64,000 nucleotides of DNA from Alistipes sp. (GTDB lineage Bacteria > Bacteroidota > Bacteroidia > Bacteroidales > Rikenellaceae), in NCBI GenBank assembly GCA_017416915.1, contig JAFQAN010000029.1:1-64000 (forward strand). The letters are read 5' to 3'. This document shows, in pieces, positions 7,862-17,011 of the stretch. Every line of letters starts with the position of its first letter. Position 1 is the stretch's first letter. The translations under genes were made by a program, and so were the position numbers. The notes beneath the pieces are model-generated. The model was given only the letters and a program-made list of their open reading frames with translations. It searched no databases and had not been told where the DNA came from.

Positions 7862-8473
7862 GTGGAGGAGAACTACAAAATTATGGGTATCGACCCTGGC
7901 ACCAACTATATGGGCTACGGCATAATAGAGATTGTTGCTGGCAAGCCTCAGGCGGTGGTGATGGGCGAGATTGATATGCACAAAATCAAGGATGCGCACC
8001 AGAAGCTACGCTACATCTTCGAGCGTGTGCGCAGCCTCACCGAGGGCTACGCCCCGCAGGAGGTCGCCTTCGAGTCGCCCTTCTTTGGCGAGAACGTGCA
8101 GTCGATGATGAAGCTCGGGCGCGCTCAGGGCGTGGCAATAGCGGCGGTACTCAGCGTAAACGGCGAGACGGCGATTGCCGAGTATGCCCCATCGCGTGTC
8201 AAGCAGGCGATAACGGGTCGCGGCTCGGCAACAAAGCAGCAGGTGGCGACGATGATAAACGCTATGCTCGGCACCGACTACCAGCCGCGCAAGCTCGACG
8301 CCACGGATGGTATGGCTGTTGCACTATGCCACCACTTCACGACGTCGAACGTGCTAACACGGGCGATGGGTGGCGAGAAGCGCAAGGGCTTAGGCGGCGA
8401 CAGCAAGGCGCGCAAGGGCAGCTCGTCGTGGGAGAGCTTCGCGCGTAGCAACCCCGACCGCATAAAGAGATAA
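7862..8473 (+). CDS. ruvC: Holliday junction resolvase RuvC
   Basis: Endonuclease that cuts four-way DNA junctions with RuvAB. The four acidic catalytic residues are visible: D in MGIDPGT, E in VAFESPFFG, and two D in KLDATDGMA. The length of 203 aa includes a Lys/Ser/Gly-rich C-terminal tail (GEKRKGLGGDSKARKGSSS) longer than the E. coli protein. The start is uncertain: GTG at 7862 or ATG at 7883. The GGAGGAG inside the GTG-start region could act as a ribosome-binding site for the ATG. It lies 25 nt after lpxD. Confidence 0.92.
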   Translation: MEENYKIMGIDPGTNYMGYGIIEIVAGKPQAVVMGEIDMHKIKDAHQKLRYIFERVRSLTEGYAPQEVAFESPFFGENVQSMMKLGRAQGVAIAAVLSVNGETAIAEYAPSRVKQAITGRGSATKQQVATMINAMLGTDYQPRKLDATDGMAVALCHHFTTSNVLTRAMGGEKRKGLGGDSKARKGSSSWESFARSNPDRIKR

Positions 8474-8508
8474 TAGGCTTATAACGAATAACTTAAAACG
8501 TGTTAATA

Positions 8509-9573
8509 ATGAGAAGAATTTTTGCATTTCTAAGCTGCGCCGTGCTTCTTTTCGCGTGCGCAGAGACCAAGACTAAGAGCGCTGGCGACAGCGACAAGGT
8601 AGATATGAAGGTAACGGCGGACCTTACGAATGAGCCTCGCCTCAGCGCGGGCGACGAGATTAAACTCGTTGTATCGGGCGATGACGAGGTGCTGGCAACC
8701 GTAACGCTCGATGATAACAAGTGCTTCGAGACCACCATCAACACATATCCGCAGCAGTACGTAAGCCTGCAACACCCCAGCGGCACCGTCGTTGAGCTTC
8801 TCACCGATGGCAAGGACCTTAGCGTATCACAAAACGATGAGGGCAACTGGGAGGTAGTTGGCACACCCTACAACAAGATTATGAACGACTGTATGGCAGA
8901 GCTGCGAAATAGATACAATGCCCTTATGTTCGTTAGCGATGAGGAGAGTGCCAAGGCGCAAATCGACGAGATGGTTACATTCATCGAGCAGACCGTCATC
9001 GACAACAAGGACAACATCGTATCGTTGCAGGTATTGCAGCTGTTGCCTGTATTCAGCGACGATAGCGAGCGCTTTGTCGAGCTATTCAATATGATTGACC
9101 CCAAGTTCGAATACCTCAAACTATATAACAGCACCAAGAGTACCCTTAACGGCGGCGACATCATCGACATCCGCCTTAAAGATATTAACGGCGATGAGGT
9201 ATCGGCTAAGGAGCTGTGCCAGAGCGGCAAGTGGGTGCTTATCGATTTTTGGGCTACGTGGTGCGGTCCTTGCCGCAATGAGATACCCCACCTTGTTGCC
9301 GCCTACGAGAAGTTTGCACCTAAGGGCTTGGAGATATACGGCGTATCACTCGACCGCCCCAATGACGAGCAGAGGTGGAGAGATTTTGTTGCAGCAAACA
9401 AGATGACCTGGGTAAATGTGATGGGCTACGAGGGCGATAGCTGCCCCTCGGCTGACGCCTACAACGTGTCGTCGATACCGACCAACTTCCTCTATTCGCC
9501 CGAGGGTAAGCTCGTAGCTAAGAATCTACGTGGCGAGGAGATAGAAATTATCCTTGCCGAGCATATCAAGTAA
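8509..9573 (+). CDS. TlpA/ResA-like thiol-disulfide lipoprotein
   Basis: 354 aa from the ATG at 8509. A lipoprotein signal (MRRIFAFLSCAVLLFAC) anchors it in the envelope. Residues ~25-210 are an N-terminal beta/helical domain of the DUF4369 type common in Bacteroidetes thioredoxin lipoproteins. Residues ~215-354 form a thioredoxin-like fold with the redox motif WCGPC (Cys 252 and 255) and the cis-Pro segment VSSIPTNFL. It probably reduces or isomerises extracytoplasmic disulfides or supports cytochrome maturation; the substrate is not evident. It is the last gene of the coaD-lpxD-ruvC run. Confidence 0.9.
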   Translation: MRRIFAFLSCAVLLFACAETKTKSAGDSDKVDMKVTADLTNEPRLSAGDEIKLVVSGDDEVLATVTLDDNKCFETTINTYPQQYVSLQHPSGTVVELLTDGKDLSVSQNDEGNWEVVGTPYNKIMNDCMAELRNRYNALMFVSDEESAKAQIDEMVTFIEQTVIDNKDNIVSLQVLQLLPVFSDDSERFVELFNMIDPKFEYLKLYNSTKSTLNGGDIIDIRLKDINGDEVSAKELCQSGKWVLIDFWATWCGPCRNEIPHLVAAYEKFAPKGLEIYGVSLDRPNDEQRWRDFVAANKMTWVNVMGYEGDSCPSADAYNVSSIPTNFLYSPEGKLVAKNLRGEEIEIILAEHIK

Positions 9574-9596
9574 CAAGCTGATAATCAACACATATA

Positions 9597-9628
9597 ATAG
9601 GCATCCTAAATCGGGATGCCTATTTTTT
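9597..9628 (+). terminator. Terminator after TlpA-like gene
   Basis: ATAGGCATCC (9597-9606) and GGATGCCTAT (9614-9623) form a perfect stem followed by six T. Confidence 0.95.
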
Positions 9629-9649
9629 ATAAAAATATTTCACGAAATA

Positions 9650-9681
9650 TTTGCACAGTTCGTTTTTTTGCCCTACATTTG
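9650..9681 (+). promoter_or_regulatory. tRNA-Arg promoter
   Basis: TTTG (9650-9653), 20-bp spacer, TACATTTG (9674-9681), 45 bp before the tRNA. Confidence 0.8.
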
Positions 9682-9726
9682 CACTCGCAAAACGGGACGA
9701 GAGGGTTCCGAGATGCAAAGGTCAAT

Positions 9727-9800
9727 GGCTCCGTAGCTCAACTGAATAGAGTACTTGACTACGGATCAAGCGGTTACAGGTTTGAATCCTGTCGGAGTCA
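9727..9800 (+). tRNA. tRNA-Arg(ACG)
   Basis: 74-nt cloverleaf. The acceptor GGCTCCG pairs with CGGAGTC (one G-U) and is followed by discriminator A. The D arm is GCTC/GAGT, the anticodon stem CTTGA/TCAAG has loop CTACGGA giving anticodon ACG (9761-9763), and the T arm is ACAGG/CCTGT. CCA is not encoded. Confidence 0.95.
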
Positions 9801-9804
9801 CAAG

Positions 9805-9838
9805 AGCGGCAACCAAGAGGTTGCCGCTTTTTGTTTTT
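9805..9838 (+). terminator. tRNA-Arg terminator
   Basis: AGCGGCAACC (9805-9814) and GGTTGCCGCT (9819-9828), a perfect 10-bp stem, followed by TTTTGTTTTT. Confidence 0.95.
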
Positions 9839-9909
9839 GGAGAGAAGCAGAAAAGCGTATCACACACATTGTTGCTTATCATTTCGGCTCAGCGAGAAGC
9901 GCTACGACG

Positions 9910-12168
9910 CTATGCCGCATTGCGGCACTGGGCGATGCGAAGCACAATCCTCTTGCGGCGCAACTCCACCACTACCCTCTCTCCACTCTCAACCTCTCCC
10001 TCGATGAAGAGCTGCGACAGTGGCTGCTCCACGGCACTTACAAGCAGACGCCTCAGCGACCGCGCTCCATATCGCTCGTCGTAGCCCTCCGTGGCGAGGT
10101 GCAGCAGCGCTCGTGGCGTGATGTCGAGCGTTATGCCCACCCGCTCAGCACGGCGCACCAACGCCTCAACCTCAATCTTCACCACACGGCGCATATGCTC
10201 TGCCGTGAGGCTATCAAAGACAATAACGTCGTCCAAGCGATTTAGGAACTCGGGGGCGAAATGCTCCTCGACAGCGGTGCGGTAGCCATCCGCCGTAAGC
10301 GAGGCGGAGCGATGCTCCGTAGTGGCGTAACCAACGCTACGACGATGTTGCATAACACGCTGAGCGCCAATATTCGACGTGAGTATTATGATGGTGTGTC
10401 GGAAGTCGATATGGCGTCCCATACCATCCGTAAGTCGCCCCTCATCGAATATCTGCAACAGGATATTATAGACGTCGCTGTGCGCCTTCTCAATCTCGTC
10501 GAAGAGTACCACCGAGTAGGGGTTGCGGCGCACCGCCTCCGAGAGCTGACCACCCTCGCCATAGCCCACATAGCCTGGCGGCGAGCCTATAAGGCGTGAG
10601 ACGTTGTGCTTCTCGCCATACTCCGACATATCAATACGCACCAGCCCTCGACGCTCGTCGAAGAGCCATTCGGCGATGCTCTTAGCAAGCAGCGTCTTAC
10701 CCACACCCGTAGGACCGACAAAGAGGAAGACACCCCACGGTCGCTGCTCATCCGAGAGACCCGAGCGTGAGCGCACAATGGCGCGAGCAAGGCGCTCGAC
10801 AGCTCTATGCTGCCCCACAACACGCCCTCTAAGATAGCTCTCCAATGTCATAAGACGTCCTCGCTCCGAGGCTGAGAGGCGCTCCACGGGAATACCCGTC
10901 GCCGTATGCACAACACGCTCGATATGTTCACGTTCCACGCTTCGAGCCTCGGCGATACACGCCACCGCACCCGCCTCATCAATGATGTCTATCGCCTTGT
11001 CGGGGAAGTGGCGGTCGGGGATGTAGCGCTCCGCGAGGTCGATGGCATAACGCAGCACCTCATCGCTGTACTCCACGCCGTGATACGAGGCATAGTTGGG
11101 TGCTAAGCGACACAATATATCGTACGTACGCTCGCGCGAGGTAGGCTCCACCACCACACTCTGAAAGCGGCGTTCGAGGGCGGCATCACGCTCGATGGTG
11201 GTGCGGTACTCGTCGGGGGTGGTCGCTCCGATGGTCTGCACCACGCCACGCGCAAGGGCTGGTTTGAGCATATTTGCCACATCCAACGACCCCTGCGTAG
11301 CTCCCGCACCAACGATGGTATGTATCTCGTCGATGAAGATTATCGTATCTCGCTCTCGCTCCAACATTTGCAGCAACTCGTGCATACGCTCCTCGAACTC
11401 GCCGCGAAACTTGGTGCCAGCAATGAGCATCGCCATATCTACAACATATAGCTGCTTTTGCGCTATGCTGCGAGGCACGTTACCCTCGACGATGCGCATT
11501 GCCAAGCCCTCAACGATGGCACTCTTGCCAACGCCAGCCTCTCCTATAAGTATGGGGTTATTCTTCTTGCGTCGTGCCAATATCTGCACCACGCGCTCAA
11601 TCTCGTCGTCGCGCCCGATGACGGGGTCCAGCTCGCCACGAAGAGCGCGCTCGGTGAGGTTGTAGCCAAACTTATCTAACGCCCTCTGAGCCTGCTTCGA
11701 GGGGCGTATATCAAGGATATTGTCGCGCATAAACTCCGAGCCGTCGTCGGCTAAATGCTCCATCGCGGAGCGGATGTCCGCTGCCGAGATACCATACATA
11801 CCTATAAGGTCGGCAAAGGCTGTCGATACATCCGACGCCACCATATAGAGTACGTGGACGGTCGATACACGGCGCGACGACACGCTAAGACGTAGCGTCT
11901 CGCACAGCGCACGGTAGTACTCATCGGGGGTTAGCTCTTCGGCGGTAGGTTGCGACGCAATACGGTGTTCGACACGTCGTAGAAGCTGGTACAGCTCCCA
12001 GTCGTGAACAAGCGATGCAAGCAGTCGATAGGCGAGCGTCGCATCATCGCTAAGTATCTCTAACAGAAGCCTATCGCTATACGAACTCTTAACATTGTCG
12101 CGGCTAAGCTCGAAGCTGAGTCGGGCCACTATCGCTTCGAGCGTCTTCGAAATTTTGGTATTCATCAT
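9910..12168 (-). CDS. clpC: AAA+ unfoldase, ClpA/ClpC family
   Basis: 752 aa. A double-Clp-N domain (residues 1-150) is followed by two AAA+ modules: Walker A GEAGVGKS near 208 with IIFIDEIH, and Walker A GPTGVGKT near 484 with VVLFDEIEKAH. There is no ClpB-type middle coiled coil and no UVR motif, so the architecture is ClpA-like. After the second Walker B, residues VGYATT resemble the VGF ClpP-docking loop of ClpC. It should unfold substrates for ClpP, which is not in the window. The start ATG is doubled (12168 or 12165). It converges with the tRNA-Arg unit; 9839-9909 between them has no hairpin element. Confidence 0.88.
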   Translation of the reverse strand: MMNTKISKTLEAIVARLSFELSRDNVKSSYSDRLLLEILSDDATLAYRLLASLVHDWELYQLLRRVEHRIASQPTAEELTPDEYYRALCETLRLSVSSRRVSTVHVLYMVASDVSTAFADLIGMYGISAADIRSAMEHLADDGSEFMRDNILDIRPSKQAQRALDKFGYNLTERALRGELDPVIGRDDEIERVVQILARRKKNNPILIGEAGVGKSAIVEGLAMRIVEGNVPRSIAQKQLYVVDMAMLIAGTKFRGEFEERMHELLQMLERERDTIIFIDEIHTIVGAGATQGSLDVANMLKPALARGVVQTIGATTPDEYRTTIERDAALERRFQSVVVEPTSRERTYDILCRLAPNYASYHGVEYSDEVLRYAIDLAERYIPDRHFPDKAIDIIDEAGAVACIAEARSVEREHIERVVHTATGIPVERLSASERGRLMTLESYLRGRVVGQHRAVERLARAIVRSRSGLSDEQRPWGVFLFVGPTGVGKTLLAKSIAEWLFDERRGLVRIDMSEYGEKHNVSRLIGSPPGYVGYGEGGQLSEAVRRNPYSVVLFDEIEKAHSDVYNILLQIFDEGRLTDGMGRHIDFRHTIIILTSNIGAQRVMQHRRSVGYATTEHRSASLTADGYRTAVEEHFAPEFLNRLDDVIVFDSLTAEHMRRVVKIEVEALVRRAERVGITLDITPRALLHLATEGYDERYGARSLRRLLVSAVEQPLSQLFIEGEVESGERVVVELRRKRIVLRIAQCRNAA

Positions 12169-12263
12169 ACTCTGTCAATTTAACCATTTTAATCGACAGA
12201 ATAACGATAAAACTTTTAGCTATATTGTATAAATTTTGGAATTAGACTCTTTTCGGTAGAAAA

Positions 12264-12737
12264 TCACTCTTTGCCGAGCTGCTCAACGAGCGTGGCACAG
12301 CCATCCTCCAACAGGTCGAGGACAAGTTCGAAGCCCTCGTGTCCCTCGTAGTAGGGGTCGGGGATGTACGACCAATCGGGGTTGTGGCTGAGAAATTCGC
12401 GGAAGCGGAAAATCTTTTGCTGCGCCTCGCGGTCGGGGGCAAGACGAAACAGCGCCTCGTAGTTGTTGTCGTCCATTGCTATAATCATATCGAAGCGGTC
12501 GAAGTCCTCCTCACGCACCTGACGCGCACGGTGTGTCATCTCGATACCGCGAGCGGCGGCGGCACGGCGCATACGCACATCGGAGCGTTCGCCCGCGTGG
12601 CCACCATACGTACCAGCCGAGTCAATCTCGACGCGATGTGCAAGATTTGCCCTCTCGACCAATCTTCTAAGCATTGCCTCGGCAGCGGGTGAACGGCATA
12701 TATTTCCGAGGCAGACAAACAAAACACGCTGTTTCAT
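12264..12737 (-). CDS. Low-molecular-weight protein-tyrosine phosphatase
   Basis: 157 aa. The P-loop CLGNICRS (Cys9 nucleophile, Arg15) follows the first strand RVLFV, and the general-acid loop DPYYEG is near residue 123, both diagnostic of the LMW-PTP family (Wzb/YwlE-like). It removes phosphate from tyrosine or arginine side chains; the partner is not visible here. The start is the ATG at 12737; a longer reading from TTG at 12755 would overlap the -7 promoter box, so it is rejected. It probably has its own transcript, with the Clp gene 95 nt downstream. Confidence 0.92.
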   Translation of the reverse strand: MKQRVLFVCLGNICRSPAAEAMLRRLVERANLAHRVEIDSAGTYGGHAGERSDVRMRRAAAARGIEMTHRARQVREEDFDRFDMIIAMDDNNYEALFRLAPDREAQQKIFRFREFLSHNPDWSYIPDPYYEGHEGFELVLDLLEDGCATLVEQLGKE

Positions 12738-12752
12738 ACCCTTAATTTTGCA

Positions 12753-12783
12753 CAAAGATAGAGTTTTTTGAGATTTTCACAAA
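12753..12783 (-). promoter_or_regulatory. Promoter of the phosphatase gene
   Basis: Minus strand TTTG (12783-12780), 19-bp spacer, TATCTTTG (12760-12753). It fixes the downstream start at 12737. Confidence 0.85.
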
Positions 12784-12888
12784 GCGTTTAATTGAACAAT
12801 TTTGGCATTTCGTTGAACAGTTCATCACATTTGGCAACATTTTGGCTCTATTGGTTGATTTTGAGGTGCAATGTGGAATAATTTTTTC

Positions 12889-12896
12889 TATCTTTG
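12889..12896 (+). promoter_or_regulatory. -7 box upstream of YtfJ-like gene
   Basis: TATCTTTG at 12889-12896, 43 bp before the ATG. No good -33 box at the right distance, so partial. Confidence 0.5.
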
Positions 12897-12938
12897 CTCC
12901 GTTATTTATGAAATAAAAATCCCTAAAATAGAGATACT

Positions 12939-13463
12939 ATGAAAATGAAAGCACTACTTTTACTCGTTGCAGCCACATTTCTCTTCTCGCTCTCGGCAGA
13001 GGCACAGAGCCTGCCGCGCAAGGTGCGAAATGTAGAGATGCAGGACCTCAACGGCAAGAAGGCTCGTCTGCCGTGGTGGGGCGAGAAGAACCTAATCATC
13101 TTCTATGTCGATCCCGACAAGGCGAAGCAAAACCACGAGTTCACCGTATATCTCGAAGAGAACAAGCGTCTTGCAGGCCCCAACATCGAGGGTTTCGGCA
13201 TCATCAACCTTAAAGATTCGTGGTACCCCGTACCCGACTCTATGGTGCGCCAGATTGCCGAGGCACGTACCGCCAAAAATGGCGCTACTATCGTCTGCGA
13301 CCCCGACCACTGGCTCAGCAGCGCGTGGCGTCTGGGCGACTGTAACGACCACTTCGTGCTGATGCTCGTAAACAAGGCTGGCGAGTTGGTATATATCCAC
13401 AAGGGCGAACTCTCGAAGGCTGACCAAGAGGAGTTCTTGAAGATTGCCGACACGCTTCGATAG
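12939..13463 (+). CDS. Exported YtfJ-like thioredoxin-fold protein
   Basis: 174 aa with a cleavable signal peptide (residues 1-22, ending SAEAQ). The mature part has a thioredoxin-like layout (LPWWGEKNLIIFYVDPDKAKQNHEFT ... ATIVCDPDHWLSSAWRLGDCNDHFVLMLVNKAGELVYIHKGELS). It lacks a CxxC motif and resembles the YtfJ family of periplasmic proteins; this is recognition by eye. The function of the family is poorly known. The downstream barrel gene starts 38 nt after the stop, so the two may be co-transcribed. Confidence 0.75.
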   Translation: MKMKALLLLVAATFLFSLSAEAQSLPRKVRNVEMQDLNGKKARLPWWGEKNLIIFYVDPDKAKQNHEFTVYLEENKRLAGPNIEGFGIINLKDSWYPVPDSMVRQIAEARTAKNGATIVCDPDHWLSSAWRLGDCNDHFVLMLVNKAGELVYIHKGELSKADQEEFLKIADTLR

Positions 13464-13500
13464 CGGGTCGCCAAGTGTGGCACACATACCACTTAGGCTG

Positions 13501-14697
13501 ATGGCACGTCGAGGTTTGATAGTAGCCCTTCTAACACTCTTTGCGGGGACATTGTCGGCGCAAGACTACCCCACCACAACCATCGACACGACATCGCTAA
13601 GTTACACCTATACACCCTTTGACCCGAACGGCGCAAACAAGCGCGGTAAAGCGGGTCAAAGGGTGCTTGATTATCTGTTGGGAGCAACGCCCGCAAACGA
13701 TAAGAGGGCGCGTTTCTCGTTTATCGGCGGTCCTGGCTACTCCACCGAGACGAGCCTTCGCCTCGGCGTCTTGGGGCAGATGTCGTACCGCATAAAAGGG
13801 GCGGACCTCGCAGCACAGCCATCGACCGCTTCGCTATCGGCATCAGTCTCAATAACAGGCTATTACCGCATAGCGCTCACGGGCGATAACTTCTTCCGCA
13901 ACGGCAAACACCGCCTCTCGTACCGTGCCGAGTTTCGCTCACTGCCCACCAAGTTTTGGGGTCTAAGTTTCGATGCCGCGCTGCATAACCCCGTGGGCAG
14001 ATATACCTCGAAACGCTACCTCGTATTGGCACGTTACAGCTATGCGCTGGCACACAACACCTACATCGGAGCATACGCCGACTACCGCTATCTGAACACC
14101 ATTAAGCCCGACGCTAATGCCGTCGCCGCCCTCGGCGACAGCCGCACGAGCGCCTCGGCAGCAGGCATCGGCATAAACCTCGCGTACGACTCACGCGACA
14201 TCACCACCAACGCCACTAAGGGCATCTACGCCGCGGTGGAGGCGATACTACGCCCCGCGTTCACGAATAACATAGGCGACAACCTTTGGCAGCTAAGCGC
14301 CACCTTCGACTACTATCAACCCCTATGGAAGGGCGGCACACTCGCCATAGACATCTACGGCGAGTTCCACTCGGCGCAGACGCCGTGGCTGCTGCGCTCG
14401 GAGCTTGGCGACGACCGCCGTATGCGCGGCTACTACCCTGGACGCTTCAACGGCAACAACCTCATCACCGTACAGGCGGAGCTACGCCAGCGCATCTGGC
14501 AGAGGCTCGGCTGCGCAGTATGGGGCGGTGCAGGCACTACATTCTCGGTGGGCGACGAGTTTAAGTGGGCGAAGGTACTGCCCACCTACGGCGCAGGTCT
14601 GCGCTGGGAGCTTAACCAACATACACACATCCGCTTCGACGCGGGCTTCGGACGCAACAGCTACGCCTTTGTATTGGCCTTCAACGAGGCATTTTAG
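13501..14697 (+). CDS. Outer-membrane beta-barrel, Omp85/surface-antigen-like
   Basis: 398 aa from the ATG at 13501, which gives a proper signal peptide (MARRGLIVALLTLFAGTLSAQ); an upstream TTG at 13444 would overlap the previous gene. Residues 50-398 alternate polar and aromatic residues. They include GGPGYSTETSLRLGVLG, GIGINLAYDSRDITTNATKGIYAAVEA and RMRGYYPGRFNGNNLITVQAELRQRIW, the last resembling the RGY...F block of BamA/TamA-type bacterial surface antigens. No POTRA domains are present. Likely an outer-membrane protein of unknown transport role. Confidence 0.8.
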   Translation: MARRGLIVALLTLFAGTLSAQDYPTTTIDTTSLSYTYTPFDPNGANKRGKAGQRVLDYLLGATPANDKRARFSFIGGPGYSTETSLRLGVLGQMSYRIKGADLAAQPSTASLSASVSITGYYRIALTGDNFFRNGKHRLSYRAEFRSLPTKFWGLSFDAALHNPVGRYTSKRYLVLARYSYALAHNTYIGAYADYRYLNTIKPDANAVAALGDSRTSASAAGIGINLAYDSRDITTNATKGIYAAVEAILRPAFTNNIGDNLWQLSATFDYYQPLWKGGTLAIDIYGEFHSAQTPWLLRSELGDDRRMRGYYPGRFNGNNLITVQAELRQRIWQRLGCAVWGGAGTTFSVGDEFKWAKVLPTYGAGLRWELNQHTHIRFDAGFGRNSYAFVLAFNEAF

Positions 14698-14812
14698 ACA
14701 AACACCGCATCGCCGCTCGGCATATCGCCCATTTTTCAACACATCATCACTACGAAGGCTATCTGCGGCACACTTTTTAGGCGTTAAAGCCTCTCAATTA
14801 ATATTTTTTTCG

Positions 14813-14820
14813 TATCTTTG
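14813..14820 (+). promoter_or_regulatory. -7 box of nadE
   Basis: TATCTTTG, 66 bp before the nadE ATG. The -33 region is not well conserved. Confidence 0.55.
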
Positions 14821-14886
14821 TCGCGTGTTAGCTATACCTATGGTATAGAACACGCAATTTTCGACGAAAAATTATACGGTTAAGAG

Positions 14887-16473
14887 ATGAAGATAGCATT
14901 AGCTCAGCTCAACTACACTGTCGGCGACATCGCCGCCAACACAGCAAAGATTATCGCCGCCATCGTTCGTGCCAAGAACGAGGGTGCTGATTTGGTGGTA
15001 TTTGCAGAGTTTGCCGTGAGCGGCACTCCCGCATACGGACTACTCACCAAGACCACATTTCTGACGCTCTGCGAGGAGGCAATCGAGGACATCGCCTCGG
15101 AGTGCCGCGGCATCGCCGCCATCATCGGCACACCCTACCTCACTGCCGAGGGTCCTATCAGCGCTGCCGCATACATCGACTCGGAGGGTCAGATAGAGTA
15201 TATCGGCAAGCGCTACGTTACAGCCCGCCGCGAGATGGGCTACATCGTAGGCTCGTCGATAGGCAGCCAGACGGTGTGCATCGCCGGAAACAAGGTGCGC
15301 GTGGTAATAGGCGACGACCTCAGCCGTATGGAGGAGCTTGAAGATGACGAGGTAGCAATCATCTCTATCAACGCACGTCGCTATGGAAAGGGCATTATGA
15401 CACGCCGCTTCGACAAGATGAGCCGTATGGCATTTGCCGAGGATAAAAATATCGTGCTTATAAACCAGGTGGGTGGCGCTGGCGACATCGTCTATGATGG
15501 TACGTCGGGTATCATCAACAGCGAGGGTAAGCTCGAACTGCTGCTCAACAGCTTCGAGGAGGACTTCCGCATCTTCGACACCAACGCCGACAACAAGCCC
15601 TTCGACGTGCCGTTTACCACCTATAACGACCGTACACGCATGATATACAAGGCCGCCTGCTTGGGTCTTCGCGACTACTTCTTGAAGAACGGCTACTCGA
15701 AGGCGTGTGTAGGTCTGTCGGGCGGTATCGACTCGGCGGTTGTCGCCTGCTTAGCCGTAGGCGCGCTCGGCAAGGAGAATGTACGTGTGCTGCTTATGCC
15801 CTCGCCCTTCTCGCCCGACCAGAGCGTCGAGGATGCCAAGCTGCTTGCCGAAAATCTCGGTGTAGAGTACAGCGTATTGCCCATAGATGCGGCATACGAG
15901 GCTATGGTCGAGACACTAAAACCCGTCATCGGCGGTACGGAGTTTGATGCCACGGAGGAGAACATCCAGTCGCGCATACGTACCACGATGCTTATGGCCT
16001 TGCAGAACAAGACGGGATATATGCTGCTCAACTCGTCGAATAAGAGTGAGAATGCCCTCGGCTGGTGTACGCTCTATGGCGACACGGCGGGTACGTTCAG
16101 CCCTACGGGCGACCTCTACAAGGGCGAAATTTATGACCTTGCCCGCTACATCAACGCCACCTTCGGCGACATCATCCCCGACGTGATTATCGACAAAGAG
16201 CCATCGTCGGAGCTGCGTCCCAACCAAAAGGATAGCGACTACCTGCCCCCCTACGAAGTTATCGACGCCATACTCTTCCGTATGATTGAGAAGCATCAGC
16301 ACCGTGAGGAGATTATCAACGCAGGCTTCGACTCTGAGGTTGTCGAGAAGATACACTCTATGATTATGCGCAATGAGAAGAAGCGTTATCAGTTTCCGCC
16401 CGTATTGCGTCTATCGCCCTGTGCCTTTGGCCACGAGTGGCTTATGCCCCTGGTAAACCACTACGGCGACTAA
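14887..16473 (+). CDS. nadE: NAD+ synthetase with N-terminal amidase-like domain
   Basis: 528 aa. Residues 1-250 are a nitrilase/glutaminase-type domain and residues ~260-528 the ATP-pyrophosphatase NAD synthase domain, with P-loop GLSGGIDSAVVA near 275. The reaction is amidation of deamido-NAD to NAD. The glutaminase Glu (VVFAEFAVSG, about residue 41) and Lys (IGKRYV) are visible. At the nucleophile position the sequence reads VRVVIGDDLS, so the expected Cys of the ICED-type motif is Gly (about residue 142). The protein may therefore use free ammonia, or the domain may be degenerate. This is an eye alignment. Confidence 0.9.
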   Translation: MKIALAQLNYTVGDIAANTAKIIAAIVRAKNEGADLVVFAEFAVSGTPAYGLLTKTTFLTLCEEAIEDIASECRGIAAIIGTPYLTAEGPISAAAYIDSEGQIEYIGKRYVTARREMGYIVGSSIGSQTVCIAGNKVRVVIGDDLSRMEELEDDEVAIISINARRYGKGIMTRRFDKMSRMAFAEDKNIVLINQVGGAGDIVYDGTSGIINSEGKLELLLNSFEEDFRIFDTNADNKPFDVPFTTYNDRTRMIYKAACLGLRDYFLKNGYSKACVGLSGGIDSAVVACLAVGALGKENVRVLLMPSPFSPDQSVEDAKLLAENLGVEYSVLPIDAAYEAMVETLKPVIGGTEFDATEENIQSRIRTTMLMALQNKTGYMLLNSSNKSENALGWCTLYGDTAGTFSPTGDLYKGEIYDLARYINATFGDIIPDVIIDKEPSSELRPNQKDSDYLPPYEVIDAILFRMIEKHQHREEIINAGFDSEVVEKIHSMIMRNEKKRYQFPPVLRLSPCAFGHEWLMPLVNHYGD

Positions 16474-16591
16474 TAGCTAACTACACCCGAGACCACAAAA
16501 GCAGTTAAGACCCGCTCATTGTAGCAGAGACACTGAATAATACCCGAGACCCTAATAGCAACCGAGACCCCGAATCGCACCCGAAAGCGCT

Positions 16592-17011
16592 ATGAGCAAC
16601 ACCATCCAACATCGAGGCACTGTCGAACGCATCGACCACGACACGGTATTTGTCGCAGTCGAGCAGCAGACGGCGTGTGCTGGCTGCCACGCTAAGTCGG
16701 TATGTAGTGTAGGAGGTGCCGAGCGACGTATTATCGAGGTGGTAACGCCCTATGCGTCGAGCTACGAGGTGGGCGAGAGGGTTATCGTGGCACTGCTACG
16801 AAATAGTATGGGGCTGTCATCCATAATTTGGGGCTATGTGATGCCCTTAGTGGTGCTGCTCGTGGTACTCTTCGGGGCAAAGCTCTTGGGCGCTGAGGAT
16901 GGCGTAGCTGCCTTAGCTACACTCCTGAGCATAGCCCTCTACTACGTAGCGCTGTACTTGGCGCGAAGCTATTTTGCAAGAAAGATACAATTTACAATTA
17001 TAAAAGAGTAA
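16592..17011 (+). CDS. rseC: RseC/SoxR-reducing-system family membrane protein
   Basis: 139 aa. The N-terminal Cys-rich segment (CAGCHAKSVCSVGG, residues 29-42) and two transmembrane helices (about 75-95 and 102-124) match the RseC/RsxC-associated family. In Bacteroidales this gene usually heads the rnf operon, as here: its stop codon TAA overlaps the ATG of rnfB by one base, implying translational coupling. The family is linked to keeping redox-sensor clusters reduced; its direct role is unproven. The 118 bp before it contain three CCGAGACC words but no clear promoter. Confidence 0.85.
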   Translation: MSNTIQHRGTVERIDHDTVFVAVEQQTACAGCHAKSVCSVGGAERRIIEVVTPYASSYEVGERVIVALLRNSMGLSSIIWGYVMPLVVLLVVLFGAKLLGAEDGVAALATLLSIALYYVALYLARSYFARKIQFTIIKE

